Shown here piece by piece: positions 63,511 to 64,000 of a stretch of 64,000 bases of DNA (the stretch's first letter is position 1; each line of letters begins with the position of its first letter). The translations under genes were made by a program, and so were the position numbers. Below the pieces are notes generated by a model, which was not told the DNA's origin, did not search any database, and saw only the letters and a list, made by a program, of their open reading frames with translations. This stretch comes from Arenibacter echinorum (GTDB lineage Bacteria > Bacteroidota > Bacteroidia > Flavobacteriales > Flavobacteriaceae). The stretch spans positions 163,360 through 227,359 of the forward strand of contig NZ_QLLN01000001.1 of the NCBI RefSeq assembly GCF_003259375.1, given 5' to 3'.

Positions 63511-64000
63511 TTATAGTGATCTTGTCCGCTTGCGGAGTTTCATGAGTCGATCCTTATAGTAGGCCTTCAATTCGTCCAAAAAGCTTATCGGGTTTTCGTA
63601 TTCCGTCAATACTTTGTATGTATGCCTGTTTTTGGCCGCTGCCAGTTCCTCCTGCAGTTTTTTTAGCTCCATTTTTAAATACGTAAGTTCGGGACCTTTT
63701 GCGGGATTTTGTTTTTCGGGAGTCTTTATCAAGGTGTTGCCACTAAAAATATGTGCATGATAAGCCTTTAGGGCAGCCAAATCCCCAGATCGATATATTT
63801 CTATGAGCTGGGTCGTGATCTCCGTGGCCAAGTCCAATTTATCGGTTTGCATAGAAAATTTATCGGGATGTACGTATAGCATGGCCTCTCGGTACAATTG
63901 CTTCCTTTGTTGTTGTTCCCTTGAATTCTTTTCTGGAACCGGTTTCGATTGGCCTGTGATTAGGATTCCGGCTTGATCATAGTTCTTTCCGCGCTTTTTT
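63511..64000 (-). CDS. J-domain-like protein, 5' end outside the window
   Basis: The frame stays open from its stop codon at 63511 to the window edge at 64000, so the gene is partial at its start. The visible 163 residues include a J-domain-like core, 'LYREAMLYVHPDKFSM' (with the H-P-D of co-chaperones), preceded by a polar Gln-rich stretch and followed by a helix and a coiled coil ('LKMELKKLQEELAAAKN'). Only part of a canonical J-domain is seen, so an adaptor to DnaK is plausible but unproven. Confidence 0.6.
   Translation of the reverse strand, partial: KKRGKNYDQAGILITGQSKPVPEKNSREQQQRKQLYREAMLYVHPDKFSMQTDKLDLATEITTQLIEIYRSGDLAALKAYHAHIFSGNTLIKTPEKQNPAKGPELTYLKMELKKLQEELAAAKNRHTYKVLTEYENPISFLDELKAYYKDRLMKLRKRTRSL

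Overview
The window looks like a chromosomal segment of a marine, polysaccharide-degrading member of the Flavobacteriaceae (Bacteroidota; Zobellia/Maribacter/Arenibacter-like, genus not resolvable from sequence alone). The reasons are a SusC/SusD pair, alginate lyases of families PL6 and PL7, three secreted sulfatases, promoters of the Bacteroidota type (TTG, about 19 bp, TAnnTTTG), few Shine-Dalgarno sequences, and a tmRNA whose tag reads GENNYALAA.

Layout. 1-6.6 kb: a secreted propeller/helical protein, an M81-type lipoprotein, a small DUF2188 protein, and the tmRNA gene (ssrA, minus strand) with a degenerate ~156-bp repeat array carrying copies of the ssrA 3' end. 6.6-20 kb: mostly housekeeping and lone catabolic genes (saccharopine/alanine dehydrogenase-like enzyme, PHP phosphoesterase, two sulfatases, kdsA, typA, SDR, polyphosphate glucokinase, a membrane protein with a decayed Nudix domain), with heptamer repeat arrays next to two stop codons. 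20-34 kb: a ThuA/sugar dehydrogenase/cytochrome c fusion, a LytS/LytTR two-component pair beside a 36-residue-repeat protein, ftsE, a TPR plus outer-membrane barrel operon, an OmpA protein and a cold-shock gene.

34-52 kb is an alginate utilization locus. Reading leftwards it has a PL6 lyase, a tandem-PL7 lyase followed by kdgF and an SDR, susC-susD, a GntR/FadR regulator, an MFS uronate transporter with a second SDR, and eda with an Nramp-like permease. The likely flow is: lyases cut alginate outside the cell or at its surface, SusCD imports oligomers, KdgF linearises the unsaturated uronate to DEH, an SDR reduces DEH to KDG, and Eda splits KDPG. The KDG kinase is not in the window. Four promoters in this locus carry the same operator, TGGTNNACCA repeated with an exact 13-bp period, and its first copy merges with the promoter -7 element. 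This outlines a local repressor regulon for the GntR protein. A short plus-strand RNA with a strong terminator lies opposite the susC leader.

52-58 kb (plus strand) holds a Tat-exported sugar isomerase-like protein, an RraA-like aldolase, two sialidase-fold proteins and a sulfatase. Its first promoter shares the PL6 operator region. 58-64 kb is mixed: a cysteine-cluster protein, an esterase, an ABC-F ATPase, a BKACE enzyme overlapping a GNAT-like gene, and a J-domain-like gene cut by the window edge.

All assignments rest on reading motifs and lengths by eye; no database search was run.
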